From contig JAFGGA010000142.1 in NCBI GenBank assembly GCA_016930835.1, positions 1 through 49,351 on the forward strand: a stretch of DNA of 49,351 nt. The letters are read 5' to 3'. The position numbers were made by a program, and so were the translations under genes. This document shows positions 16,651 through 26,275 of the stretch, in pieces (position 1 is the first letter of the stretch; each line of letters opens with the position of its first letter). The notes beneath the pieces were generated by a model, which saw nothing but the letters and a program-made list of their open reading frames with translations, searched no databases and had not been told where the DNA came from. Source of the DNA: Deltaproteobacteria bacterium (lineage in GTDB: Bacteria; Desulfobacterota; DSM-4660; Desulfatiglandales; HGW-15).

Positions 16651-17427
16651 ATGAAAGTAAATAGAAAAATCATCAAGATAGACGAAGAACTCTGCGATGG
16701 CTGTGGAAACTGTGTTCCATCTTGTGCCGAAGGGGCCATTCAAATCGTGGATGGAAAGGCCCGATTGGTGTCCGATAAATATTGTGATGGCCTGGGGGCC
16801 TGCCTGGGCGAATGTCCACAGGGTGCGCTCACCATTGAGGAACGCGCGGCCGATGAGTTTGACGAAGATGCCGTAGAGGCTTATCTTCATTCAAAAGAAA
16901 GTTACGAGGATCATCATGCCGAAACCATGGCGTGTGGCTGTCCCTCTACCCAGATTCAATCCTTCATACCGACCCAGTCCTGTCAACAGGCAAATGAACC
17001 GAAAAACCAAGCAAGTGCAGGCTCTCAGCTATCCCATTGGCCTATTCAGATTCGACTGATCCCGGCCAAGGCCCCCTTCTTGAAAAATGCGAATCTCCTG
17101 GTGACAGCCGATTGCACGGTAGCGGCTTATCCCCGTTTTCACGGTGACTTTCTCAATGGTAGGGTGATGCTCATGGGATGCCCGAAGTTTGATGATGCTG
17201 AGGGCTATATCCAAAAATTTGCGGATATCTTCCGGACCGCCGACATCAAAGGCATCACGGTGCTCTCTATGGATGTCCCATGTTGCCAGGGTATGCCATA
17301 CATCGTGGAAAAAGGTCTGGAGAGGGCCGGCAAGAAGATTCCAGTTGAAAAAGTGATCATCAGCACCCAAGGGGCAAAGTCCTTGAAAGAGAAAGTTTGG
17401 CAGCCTAATTTGGTCAATAAATTTTGA
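16651..17427 (+). CDS. 4Fe-4S ferredoxin-domain protein
   Basis: 258 residues from the ATG at 16651, chosen because GGAG stands 6 bases upstream; longer frames run into repeat DNA. Residues 10-62 are a ferredoxin-type double cluster region. The first motif is complete (C15, C18, C21, C25). The second keeps C45, C51 and C55 but has Leu where the second Cys should be, so one cluster may be 3Fe-4S or use another ligand. The rest holds more cysteines (C95, C97, MLMGCPKFDD, VPCCQG), typical of anaerobe electron-transfer or sensor proteins. The stop codon TGA is the first base triplet of the MITE-like repeat. Confidence 0.82.
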   Translation: MKVNRKIIKIDEELCDGCGNCVPSCAEGAIQIVDGKARLVSDKYCDGLGACLGECPQGALTIEERAADEFDEDAVEAYLHSKESYEDHHAETMACGCPSTQIQSFIPTQSCQQANEPKNQASAGSQLSHWPIQIRLIPAKAPFLKNANLLVTADCTVAAYPRFHGDFLNGRVMLMGCPKFDDAEGYIQKFADIFRTADIKGITVLSMDVPCCQGMPYIVEKGLERAGKKIPVEKVIISTQGAKSLKEKVWQPNLVNKF

Positions 17428-17587
17428 TGATCTCGTAAAAACCCGGGAAATGTTATTTTTCGTCATTCCGGCGAAGGCCGGAATCCAGTATTTTCAAATA
17501 GTTGCAAGGACGCTGGACCCCCGGACGCAGTCTATCCCGTACTTGATACGGGACCTGGGTGATGACTTTAAGAGATTGTCAATTTTA
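17425..17587 (-). repeat. MITE-like composite repeat, copy 1
   Basis: About 160 bp with related inverted ends: TGATGATCTCGTAAAAA at 17425-17441 and, read on the other strand, TTGACAATCTCTTAAAG ending near 17585. Inside are palindromes (CATTCCGG...CCGGAATCC; ATCCCGTACTTGATACGGGA). Read on the minus strand it aligns with the copies at 28783 and 42355. No coding capacity. Confidence 0.75.
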
Positions 17588-17642
17588 GAGAATCACATCT
17601 ATTTGTGGGTTTTCTGAGGGGACTAGACCCGACCTAATCAAA

Positions 17643-20600
17643 CTATATCCGAATGACCCATGCCCAGGGGACAATGACCTCGAAGGGCGAATCCTTTCCA
17701 TGTGTATACCGGGGGGCATCGTATTTATCATCGGGCCGGAAAGCGGGATTTCCCATGAATCCGTGGTCCGAGAAAAGGAGCAACAGGGTGCGGGAAGGCA
17801 GATCCCGAAACCGAAAAAAAAGGTCCATCTCCAGGGATCGGAGCACAGTGGCAAAGAGATGGGGTAAGGGGCCTTTTTCAGAATGGACCTTTTCATCAAT
17901 CATGCCGATCTTCCAGAAAAGGTCCTCATCCGTATCGGGATAGACGGCTTTAAGTGCCTCTTCAAAACGGACCAGTTGAGGCGCGGTGCTGGTGGGCTGA
18001 TTGGCCCATAGGGCACCTTCTCTGATGAATCGGAAGAGATTCGGATTTTTTTCAAAAAAATCGGCCTTGATGCATTCCCAAAGGTCCCATCGCATGCCGT
18101 CCATCAGAACAAAACAGACCCTTTGATGATCAGGCACGTTGCGTTTCCGGGAAAGGATGCCGGGAATATCTTGAATCATCACAGGCCTGGGCGTTTTGCC
18201 TGCCTCCCATTCTCGCAGTGCGGACTCGTAAAACGCGGAGAATGCCTGAACCTTCTCCAGGACCCGGGTATGGGCTTCTTGTCCCTCCTCTTTAATGTAA
18301 TGAGGCATATTGACCCCAAGCCTTTTAAACCCGGCTTCTAGCGCCTCTTTTTGGTAGGGAAGGGTCGCAAGGGTTTGGATATAGAAAGTTTCCCATTTTT
18401 CAAATGTCTCCGGCGCCTCCCTTTTCGGGACATTAAGCGCGGAAAGCCCATGACGGAAACGGCCATATGTCTTGAGAACCTCCATCATCTCACGGTGATG
18501 CGCCAGGCAACGTAGGCCCTCCCCCGGGTCGCTGGTCCCGAATGATTCCGGCAGGGTCTCGAGAATGTCCTCTTTCGGTTTCTCGATAAAAAGGCGTTCA
18601 AAGGCCTCTTTGAGAATACCCGGGAATAGGGTCTCTTTCTCAAAAATGCTTATGGGAGACAGGTCCGCCAAAAGAGTCCAAAGGGTCTTGATAAAAGCTG
18701 AGTCCTGTTCGATTTCGGTGATGCAGGTCTCAAACAAGGATCTTTTCTCTTTATACAGGACTCGGGCCGATTCCCTTAAATACCCCATCCATTTCACGGT
18801 TTTTTTTGGGGACCGCCGTTCAGGTAAAGCGAACGCATCCGTTATTTCTTGTTCTGAGACGTTATATTCTTCAGCCCACAAAACAGCAATCATCAGTCGG
18901 ACAAACGGTTGATGTCCGATCTCCTGATAAAGAGGTAATAGATGCCTGAATTCAGCTTCCAAAAAACGGCTCAGATCATCTTGCGAACTGACACCAGACG
19001 GTCCTTCCCCGCGGCCGACAAAATGGAGAAAGGTATCATCGGCTATGGTCTCTTCCTTGAGCCAGTCTCGGAGGATCTTACGAAGTTGTGCCAGGGTGTA
19101 TTTACGGTGAACCAGACTGTGGTACAATTGATCCAGATCCCTTCTAACCACCACGACCTTTCCTCGGAAGGCCTCGTTGATACTCCGGATCACCCGGGGA
19201 GTTAGGGCCTTGTCCAGTTGATCCAAAAGATCTTTCCCCCCTTGTTTTACGGCAAGTAGCTGCCGAACCGTATCGGCCTCCGGTTTCCGGTCGACCATAT
19301 CCAGGCTCTCCAGATATGGAAGGATCTTTTCCTGAATGGCCGGGGCGTGCAGGGACGCCAATGTCTCGGAGATCCCGAGTTCGATCGCCGCTTCAATTTC
19401 CTTGAAAGGGGTGAACGGTTTGCTTTCACCAATACGAAATCCACACGCGCAGACCGGTCCTCTTTGAAGGTGATCCCGGGGAGAGAGGGAGCACTGCTCG
19501 GCCGTAACCGATAAAAGCGCTTGATTCACGGATCGATAGTTATGTTCCACGGAGATCATTTCCAGTTGATCCAAACGTTTAAGGACATCATAAGGCTTGG
19601 ACTTCGCAAGCTTTTCATAGGGCTCAAACCGAGCGCCGCCACGGGCCTGGTTATGGGCCTGAGTATAGATCCTGATGTAGGATTCCTGGAAATCCTGAAA
19701 CTTATCGAACACGGCGTCCAGCATATCGGAAGAAAGGGCATCCTGTTTTTCCGTGAAAAAAGCAAGGATGCCCGACTGATCACTCCGCAGCCGATCATAG
19801 CCTTCCACGATATTCCCTTCCCGGACACCATACGCCGCATCCTCCTGCTCCCATGCATAAGGATTCTGTTCGGGTATGTGGAGCCGCTGGTCCGTGAGGT
19901 ACTGATATATAAATAAGCCACGCTCAACCTGGTCCAAAAAACGATGACATGCCTGGAGGGATTGATGCTTTTCCTCCAGAAAAGGCTCCCTTTGTCCTGC
20001 CCTTATAAACCGTTCCAGTCCGTCCTTGGAAGAAAGGCTGGTCTTGACTTCATCCCACTGAGCAGTCAGGTCCTCAATATCCCGAAGCACACGCTCCCAA
20101 GGCATATTTTTAAACGCATCAAAATGCGAGGCCCATTTGATTCGAGATCCCAAGGAGGCCAGGTCCTCCATGGCTGAAGATTTCTGAGACTTGAGCTGGG
20201 CCCATAGCTCCTCTTGGGAAACCAAGGTCATTGGAATATTTCGGAACGGCTTGGGGATTAATGGATGAGTGGGCAGGGCCTGCCGGAATGTCTCGGCGAT
20301 GATCTCGCCCTTGCCTAGGGCCGTGACGCCTTTGAGCCCGGTCCGGGCAAGCTCATCCGGGGACTTACGGTTCATCATCTTGTAGGCCACCAGGTGTCCT
20401 GAAAAAAGAAGCGAAAGGATCAGGATCTCAAAATAGGGCATCAACAGGCCGTATTCCCCTTTTCGCAGGTCCCAATACATCTCATCCAGGGGGACGCTTT
20501 GTCTTTCCCCCATGACCGTAAAAAAATAACGGGCCAATTCATTTTGTTTGGGATTCACATGGAGTTCGTATTGATTGCCCTTGCTTCGTACAAGCCCCAT

Positions 20601-22874
20601 GGGCTTTAATATATTATCCAGAACATCCCGCAGCCCGAACTGTTGCCGCTGTTCAACAACCATGATGCCGCTGAGAAGGAAATTCCAGAGCATGTCGCGT
20701 AAAATGCCCGCTGTGGGGGCGCTCATGAAAGGCTGAACGCGGCTGTGCCGGGGGAACCGACGTTCCAGAAGGGGTGGCACGAACTCCGCTAGGAATTTTT
20801 CCTGACTCAGGACGCCAATCTTGGAAAGATCGGTCTCATTTTCATCCCAAAGAAGCAGCCCCTGATAATAATAATGGGTATAGTGCTCGGTGACACGCTT
20901 TCGCTCCCCGTCGATAAAGGCCTCGAGGATCTCCTTTTCCTCCTGTTGGCCGGTGTCGCTTCCCCGGTGCGTCTCATCATTCATGAGGATGGCAGCCAGG
21001 ATCTCTTTTAGCCAATCCACATCGCCCTTTACCGGGGCAGGCACCCAAAACAAAAACCGGCCCTGATGACGGTCTCGGATAAGTGGGAGAAGCGTATCCT
21101 TGACATGTCGGTATTGGCCTTCCCGATTGTAAGTGGTTCCCGCCAGGATAAAAAAGTCTTCTTCACTCCGCGCCTCCTGTCCGGCAAGACCTTCTATTTC
21201 ATCCACTGTCAGTTCATCCAGTTGACGGAGCAAAAGAATGCCGGTCCGGGGGGTTTGCTGCCAGCGGGTGGTAACCTGTTGCCGTCCTTTTTCCGTCCAC
21301 TCCTTGAGCGGCACATAGGGCGAATCGGATAATGCCGCCGTCTTCCAGAAGAGACGCCGGTCATCCGGGAAAAGCTGGGAGGCCTGGTGCCGGATGCGCC
21401 GGCGAACGATCCCGGCCATATCCGCCTTGAGGTCGATATAAAAGTGGTCATCCAGGGGGTCGTCATGATTTTCAAAACGGATGTACAATCCTTCCTTAGA
21501 CAGTCGCAGCAGGATATCGTGTAAAAATTCATAATTGATCCCGGAGTCCAGGGAAGTGATCCGGAAAAGGATCATCTCGGCCATATGGCGAACGGTGAAT
21601 TTATATTGAACCGGCGAGACGGCGAACAGGATTAGGAGTTTGACGGCCGCCAGCGCGACGGTTTTTTGGTCGCGATCCGGAAACAAACGATGAATCTCCT
21701 GCTCGGAACTCTCAAATACCCGCTGCACATAGACCTGGGTTTCGGCCCGTTCACGGATACGGTCCAGAAAATGGTCAAAGATGGTCTCCGGGGTCAGGAG
21801 ATGGTTGGCTGTCAGGGCCATCATGGATGGGATATGCCGCTCGGGGTCACCCTTGAGACGGAAATGAATGAAGTCCACCACGCCACGGTGCTCCGAGAAA
21901 AGCGGCTTGAGCCGGTCCAACAGGGAGGAGGTTGCCGGATGGACTGGATACAGCCGGATAAAACGATCGCGGGTGACCGGGAAGGTGGGGAAAAAGGTCT
22001 TGAGCTTATCAAAAATTCGACCGATCTCCGAATCCGCCCCTGGCTTATGGCGGATTAACCTCTCGGAAACCAGCTCCTCGATATGGGCGCGTCCCAGGTT
22101 CAGACGAATCCGATACCGGTCTTTGATCTTATTAAACGTATCCTGGTGGATCTCGCCGGTCTCTTCGATCCATTCCTGCAATGAGGCGACAATCCACATG
22201 GGAAATGACACGGCCTCTTCCCCCAGGTACTGCAAAAACCGTATGTCCTCATGATAGGCCCGGGCGTCGGTCTTGGACCGGAGAAACTCGGACAGCTCAT
22301 CCACCAATATCACAAGACCGGAAAAGCCTTTTTCCTTTAAAAAATCCTTGAGTTTCAGGAAGGTCTCATGCCGCGTCTCCGCGTCATCCCATGCCTCCAC
22401 CGTGTCTTCCCCCAAGGTCTCCCATACGGCCCGAAGGATGATATCCTCCAGAAACTCCGATCCCCTGTGCTGGACCAGAGAACGTTCCACCACCAAAAAA
22501 CGACGGTCTGTGAGTCTTTGTCTGTAATCCTTTAGAGAGGGAGATTGGGAAAGGACGGTCTCCCATGCCTGGGGGGCCTTTAAAAGCACGCTGAGCATGC
22601 TTAAAAAATGGGATTTCCCCGATCCGAAGTGACCCTTAAGGAATATCCCCCGGCCTTCAGGGCCGGTTAGGCTTGCCAGGATCGCCTGGAGATTGCTCAG
22701 GACCTCGGAGGTGATGACGAATGTCTCGACGATCATTCCCCGAAGGCCAGGGTCCTTGAGGTCTTCGAGCTGGATCACCGTCCGGATCTCCGGCACTTCC
22801 ACCAGGTCTTGAATTTTCAGGTTGTCATTCTCAGTGGCCATATCAGGGTTCAGGGTTGATGATTCATGCTTCAA
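17643..22874 (-). CDS. BrxC/PglY-like (DUF6079-type) ATPase fused to a PglZ phosphatase domain
   Basis: A single 1743-residue polypeptide. N-terminal P-loop ATPase: Walker A GHFGSGKSH at 81-89 and Walker B ILVDELSEF with D192-E193, the form seen in BrxC/PglY/DUF6079 ATPases. The long middle is helical and charged, with CACG near the centre. The C-terminal 170 residues match the PglZ alkaline-phosphatase-like domain: FVLMDGMRWD with D1592, a QPTSTAP loop, SDHG with D1703-H1704, and THG near 1729. In BREX these are separate proteins. No methylase, Lon, BrxA/B or nuclease gene is beside it. The start is a TTG; the ATG at 22841 is an alternative, and neither has a good ribosome-binding site. Confidence 0.8.
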   Translation of the reverse strand: MKHESSTLNPDMATENDNLKIQDLVEVPEIRTVIQLEDLKDPGLRGMIVETFVITSEVLSNLQAILASLTGPEGRGIFLKGHFGSGKSHFLSMLSVLLKAPQAWETVLSQSPSLKDYRQRLTDRRFLVVERSLVQHRGSEFLEDIILRAVWETLGEDTVEAWDDAETRHETFLKLKDFLKEKGFSGLVILVDELSEFLRSKTDARAYHEDIRFLQYLGEEAVSFPMWIVASLQEWIEETGEIHQDTFNKIKDRYRIRLNLGRAHIEELVSERLIRHKPGADSEIGRIFDKLKTFFPTFPVTRDRFIRLYPVHPATSSLLDRLKPLFSEHRGVVDFIHFRLKGDPERHIPSMMALTANHLLTPETIFDHFLDRIRERAETQVYVQRVFESSEQEIHRLFPDRDQKTVALAAVKLLILFAVSPVQYKFTVRHMAEMILFRITSLDSGINYEFLHDILLRLSKEGLYIRFENHDDPLDDHFYIDLKADMAGIVRRRIRHQASQLFPDDRRLFWKTAALSDSPYVPLKEWTEKGRQQVTTRWQQTPRTGILLLRQLDELTVDEIEGLAGQEARSEEDFFILAGTTYNREGQYRHVKDTLLPLIRDRHQGRFLFWVPAPVKGDVDWLKEILAAILMNDETHRGSDTGQQEEKEILEAFIDGERKRVTEHYTHYYYQGLLLWDENETDLSKIGVLSQEKFLAEFVPPLLERRFPRHSRVQPFMSAPTAGILRDMLWNFLLSGIMVVEQRQQFGLRDVLDNILKPMGLVRSKGNQYELHVNPKQNELARYFFTVMGERQSVPLDEMYWDLRKGEYGLLMPYFEILILSLLFSGHLVAYKMMNRKSPDELARTGLKGVTALGKGEIIAETFRQALPTHPLIPKPFRNIPMTLVSQEELWAQLKSQKSSAMEDLASLGSRIKWASHFDAFKNMPWERVLRDIEDLTAQWDEVKTSLSSKDGLERFIRAGQREPFLEEKHQSLQACHRFLDQVERGLFIYQYLTDQRLHIPEQNPYAWEQEDAAYGVREGNIVEGYDRLRSDQSGILAFFTEKQDALSSDMLDAVFDKFQDFQESYIRIYTQAHNQARGGARFEPYEKLAKSKPYDVLKRLDQLEMISVEHNYRSVNQALLSVTAEQCSLSPRDHLQRGPVCACGFRIGESKPFTPFKEIEAAIELGISETLASLHAPAIQEKILPYLESLDMVDRKPEADTVRQLLAVKQGGKDLLDQLDKALTPRVIRSINEAFRGKVVVVRRDLDQLYHSLVHRKYTLAQLRKILRDWLKEETIADDTFLHFVGRGEGPSGVSSQDDLSRFLEAEFRHLLPLYQEIGHQPFVRLMIAVLWAEEYNVSEQEITDAFALPERRSPKKTVKWMGYLRESARVLYKEKRSLFETCITEIEQDSAFIKTLWTLLADLSPISIFEKETLFPGILKEAFERLFIEKPKEDILETLPESFGTSDPGEGLRCLAHHREMMEVLKTYGRFRHGLSALNVPKREAPETFEKWETFYIQTLATLPYQKEALEAGFKRLGVNMPHYIKEEGQEAHTRVLEKVQAFSAFYESALREWEAGKTPRPVMIQDIPGILSRKRNVPDHQRVCFVLMDGMRWDLWECIKADFFEKNPNLFRFIREGALWANQPTSTAPQLVRFEEALKAVYPDTDEDLFWKIGMIDEKVHSEKGPLPHLFATVLRSLEMDLFFRFRDLPSRTLLLLFSDHGFMGNPAFRPDDKYDAPRYTHGKDSPFEVIVPWAWVIRI

Positions 22875-23124
22875 GGGTTAAAGTATACTTTATAGGACAA
22901 GAAATCAAGGGGTTCGTATATCATAGGATACGATGTCTAGATGGACTGATTCCGATGAGGGTGAGCGAAAATTGATCGTGTTTCACAAATGTTATTTTTA
23001 GAAAAAATTCAACAGGTGTGATTTTTCGGAGAGATGTCGAAAATTTTATCCTGCAATAGACATAATCTTCATTATGATATAATAATATAATATTATCCCG
23101 ATCCAATAAAAAGAGGAAAATGAA
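22875..23124. promoter_or_regulatory. divergent intergenic region between the ATPase-PglZ gene and trmO
   Basis: About 250 bp with no gene. The right half is very A+T-rich, with overlapping TATAAT-like boxes (TATAATAATATAATATTAT at about 23076-23096), a plausible promoter for trmO. A TATAC/ACTTTATAGG stretch at 22883-22895 could serve the minus-strand gene. Confidence 0.35.
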
Positions 23125-23673
23125 ATGATGACATTAACAGATGAACATGCAAGATGCTGGCATAACAAAGAGATCGTTTTCCGCCCGATTGGTGTCATCC
23201 ACTCTGAACATCATGAACAGGAAAATACCCCCATCCAAGGGGTGTTTAACCCATCCGTGGGACATGTTGAGGTCTTTCCCGAATTCTCAGAGGGGTTGCG
23301 TGATATCGAATCGTTCACATACCTGTATCTGCTTTATTATTTTGATCGTTCAACGGGTGTGAGCCTTCTCCAGAAGCCTTTTCTGGATGGAGAAAAAGAA
23401 CGGGGCATCTTTGCCATACGCCACTTCAACCGGCCGAACCCATTGGGGATCTCGATCGTTAAACTCATGGAAGTGACGGGGAATATCTTGGAAGTGGAAG
23501 GGGTTGATGTTCTGGACGGCACTCCCTTAATCGATATCAAACCCTATGTTCGGCAGTTTGACCACAGGGATGATGTAAAAAGCGGGTGGGTGGATGATAA
23601 ACATCTGGGTGATGTTGCTGAATGGAACAGCACACCCAAAGAACTCAGAAACCGTGAAAGGACGAATACGTAA
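23125..23673 (+). CDS. trmO: tRNA (t6A37) N6-methyltransferase TrmO (TsaA-like)
   Basis: SAM-dependent enzyme that methylates threonylcarbamoyladenosine at position 37 of tRNA. One beta-barrel TsaA domain, 182 residues. The family signature is present: GIFAIRHFNRPNPLGIS (94-111), then the long VDVLDGTPLIDIKPY strand and FDHRDDVKSGW. Length and motifs fit the short archaeal/anaerobe branch lacking the E. coli C-terminal extension. AGAGGA is 7-8 bases before the ATG. It stands alone between divergent and convergent genes. Confidence 0.85.
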   Translation: MMTLTDEHARCWHNKEIVFRPIGVIHSEHHEQENTPIQGVFNPSVGHVEVFPEFSEGLRDIESFTYLYLLYYFDRSTGVSLLQKPFLDGEKERGIFAIRHFNRPNPLGISIVKLMEVTGNILEVEGVDVLDGTPLIDIKPYVRQFDHRDDVKSGWVDDKHLGDVAEWNSTPKELRNRERTNT

Positions 23674-23816
23674 AGATTCATTATCCCGGTCCTGAAAACC
23701 CGGCTTTATATCACCCTAGAGAGGTTTATACACTATGAGGTACAAGATCTAAGAGGTACGGTGGAAGGGATTAGTCTTTTAATCTTTTTCCGTAAACCAT
23801 AAACCTTTCGCCTGGA

Positions 23817-26213
23817 TCACCCCTGTGTATTTGAAAATAAGGGCGATGAACCTTTTTCATTCTCACCCCTGACCTCTTTTAAAAGCTCTAGAAAGGGTAG
23901 GCCGTATTTTCTCAGGGTCACCTCCCCGACACCAGTGAGGCACAGAAGTTGATCGGGGGTCGCGGGGAGGATACGAGCCATTTCCCGGAGGGTTCGATCC
24001 TGAAAAATACAATAAGAAGGAAGTCGTTCCTCCTTTGCCAGACGGGTGCGCAGGTTGCGGAGTCTTTCAAAGATCTCCTTTTCAGAACCTTTAAGGGGTT
24101 GATGGATCTTTAAGGAGGGCGCGGTTTCTCTTACGGGTAAAGTCAAGAGGATAGCTTCTTGACCCGACATCACCTTACGGCCTCGATCCGTAAGGATAGC
24201 GACCGGGTATCGCTTTTCCCCCATGTTGATCCGTTTTGTCACAATACACCCTTTTGCCGTGAGTTCCTTGATCCATTCCAATATCTGCGATTGGGTATAT
24301 TCCGACAGCAATCCATAGGTGGACAGGCGCTGAAGGCCGAATTGGCGCAATATCCGGTCATCGGACCCGGTAAGGACCTTGGCGGCCATCCCCATACCAA
24401 AGCGCTCCTTAAGACGGGCCACACCACTGAGAATCTTGACCGCGAGGATGGGATCGGCATGATCCTTTTCCGGTGATATATCTTCTTCTTTCGCGTCGCA
24501 GAGATCACAGGCCCCGCAACGCCTATCATGGAGGGATTCCCCAAAATAACCCAATAAATAATGACGCCTGCACGTATCATTGGATGCATAGGCCATGACC
24601 TGGTCCAATTTCTCCAACTCATTGGCCTTACGAATTTGAAGGGCCTGATAATCAATAACCAATCTTTCCGGCTCCACACGGTTCAGGATGCGTAGCCCCC
24701 GGCCCCGAAAAGGGGCAATAAATGTCACTTCACGGGCCTTTTCCATTCGGCCGAGACAACGTCTTAATGCATCCGGGGTGAGGCCGGTCATCTCGGCCAG
24801 CTCATCCGTAAGAAACTGAATGCCGGCCGTAAGCTGTTCGTCATCATAAAGTCTTTGAAGTCCTTGGATGAATTTTTCACGATTTCCGATCCTCTTGGAT
24901 GAGGTTTTCAAAAGTTGTTCCGGATTTTGATGCAAATAGAGTTCCGCTTGATTATCATAACGTTGAAGCCGCGAAAGCACACCCGCGTCCTCCAGTATCT
25001 TGACGCAGGACCCTACGGTCAGATCGGCTATTTTCTCCTCTCCCAATAATCCGATCTCTCGATAAGTGAGCCAGATCACGTCCTCCGGTCTTTTTCTAAG
25101 GCGATTCCAAACCTCAAAGATCATTCCTTGCGGAGGGTAGCGGGACTCGATAAAAAATTCCTGCAACCTTCGATCAAGGGCATTATAAAGAAGCAGGCAG
25201 GTGGCTGGCTCGCCATCCCGGCCTGCCCGGCCGCTCTCCTGATAATAGGCCTCGATACTGCCGGGAAATGTGTGGTGAACCACCATGCGGATGTCCGACC
25301 GGTCGATGCCCATGCCAAAGGCATTGGTGGCCACCACCAGATCGGTCCGGCCTTCCATGAAATCGTCTTGAACGCGGGTACGCTCATCCTTATCCAGACC
25401 CGCGTGATAGGCCTCAGCCTTCAAACCGCTATTTCGAAGCGATTCGGCGATACTCTCCACCTTTTTCCGGGTTCCCGTATAAATGATGGCGGCGCCCGAA
25501 AGACCTTCCAAACGCCCTTTGAGCAAGGCCGTCTTTTGTTCCTCATCATGGACCGGAGCTACCTCCCAGTAAAGATTGCGACGGTCGAACCCGGTGATAA
25601 ACACGTTCGGGGCCTTGAGTTGCAATTGAGTGATGATATCCGTCCGCACCTTTTCCGTGGCCGTGGCCGTCAAGGCAATGGTCTGGGGCCTGCCCAAAGC
25701 CTGGAGTGCATGGGCGATGCGTAGGTAATCGGGCCGAAAATCATGCCCCCACTGGGAGATGCAGTGGGCCTCATCCACGGCCACCATGGTGATGGGGTTT
25801 TGTTTTAGGGCCTGGATAAACCGCTGGTTTCGTAACCGTTCCGGTGAGGCATACACCAGTTTAACCTCTCCTGTTATGATCCGGGTTAAGGCCTCTTCCT
25901 GTTCCTTGAGAGTCATCAGGCTATGGATGGCCGTAACCTGCATATCCCTTACCCGCAAGGCATCCATCTGGTCCTTCATCAGGGCGATAAGCGGGGATAT
26001 AACCAGCGTCACGCCCTCCCGTATAAACGCTGGGATCTGGTAGCAAAGGGATTTGCCGCCGCCCGTGGGCATGATGACCAGTGTGTCCCTGCCGTCCAGT
26101 ACCGAGGTCACGATCTCTTCCTGACCGGGCCGAAAACGGTGATATCCGAATACCCGCTGCATAAAAGCAAGGGCGGCGTCAATGGATTCGATCTGAATGG
26201 GTTGTCTAAGCAT
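23817..26213 (-). CDS. recQ: ATP-dependent DNA helicase RecQ, extended form
   Basis: 3'-to-5' helicase for recombination and fork repair. From the ATG at 26213 it is 798 residues, clearly longer than the 600-700 usual for RecQ (an in-frame TTG at 26249 is possible). Core motifs: TGGGKS at 50-55, DEAHCISQWGHDFRPDY, and QESGRAGRDG. The zinc site (CRRHYLLGYFGE...CGACDLCD) comes late because about 120 residues of helical/winged-helix-like sequence are inserted after the helicase core. A winged-helix domain and a C-terminal HRDC domain (LPSYCIFQDRTLREMA, LTGVGEVTLRKYG) follow. Confidence 0.93.
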   Translation of the reverse strand: MLRQPIQIESIDAALAFMQRVFGYHRFRPGQEEIVTSVLDGRDTLVIMPTGGGKSLCYQIPAFIREGVTLVISPLIALMKDQMDALRVRDMQVTAIHSLMTLKEQEEALTRIITGEVKLVYASPERLRNQRFIQALKQNPITMVAVDEAHCISQWGHDFRPDYLRIAHALQALGRPQTIALTATATEKVRTDIITQLQLKAPNVFITGFDRRNLYWEVAPVHDEEQKTALLKGRLEGLSGAAIIYTGTRKKVESIAESLRNSGLKAEAYHAGLDKDERTRVQDDFMEGRTDLVVATNAFGMGIDRSDIRMVVHHTFPGSIEAYYQESGRAGRDGEPATCLLLYNALDRRLQEFFIESRYPPQGMIFEVWNRLRKRPEDVIWLTYREIGLLGEEKIADLTVGSCVKILEDAGVLSRLQRYDNQAELYLHQNPEQLLKTSSKRIGNREKFIQGLQRLYDDEQLTAGIQFLTDELAEMTGLTPDALRRCLGRMEKAREVTFIAPFRGRGLRILNRVEPERLVIDYQALQIRKANELEKLDQVMAYASNDTCRRHYLLGYFGESLHDRRCGACDLCDAKEEDISPEKDHADPILAVKILSGVARLKERFGMGMAAKVLTGSDDRILRQFGLQRLSTYGLLSEYTQSQILEWIKELTAKGCIVTKRINMGEKRYPVAILTDRGRKVMSGQEAILLTLPVRETAPSLKIHQPLKGSEKEIFERLRNLRTRLAKEERLPSYCIFQDRTLREMARILPATPDQLLCLTGVGEVTLRKYGLPFLELLKEVRGENEKGSSPLFSNTQG

Positions 26214-26275
26214 GTTTTTTGAGTCCGGACGCAACGCTTCCGAGTGCAATGTTCAAGGGTTACATGTTGACCCTT

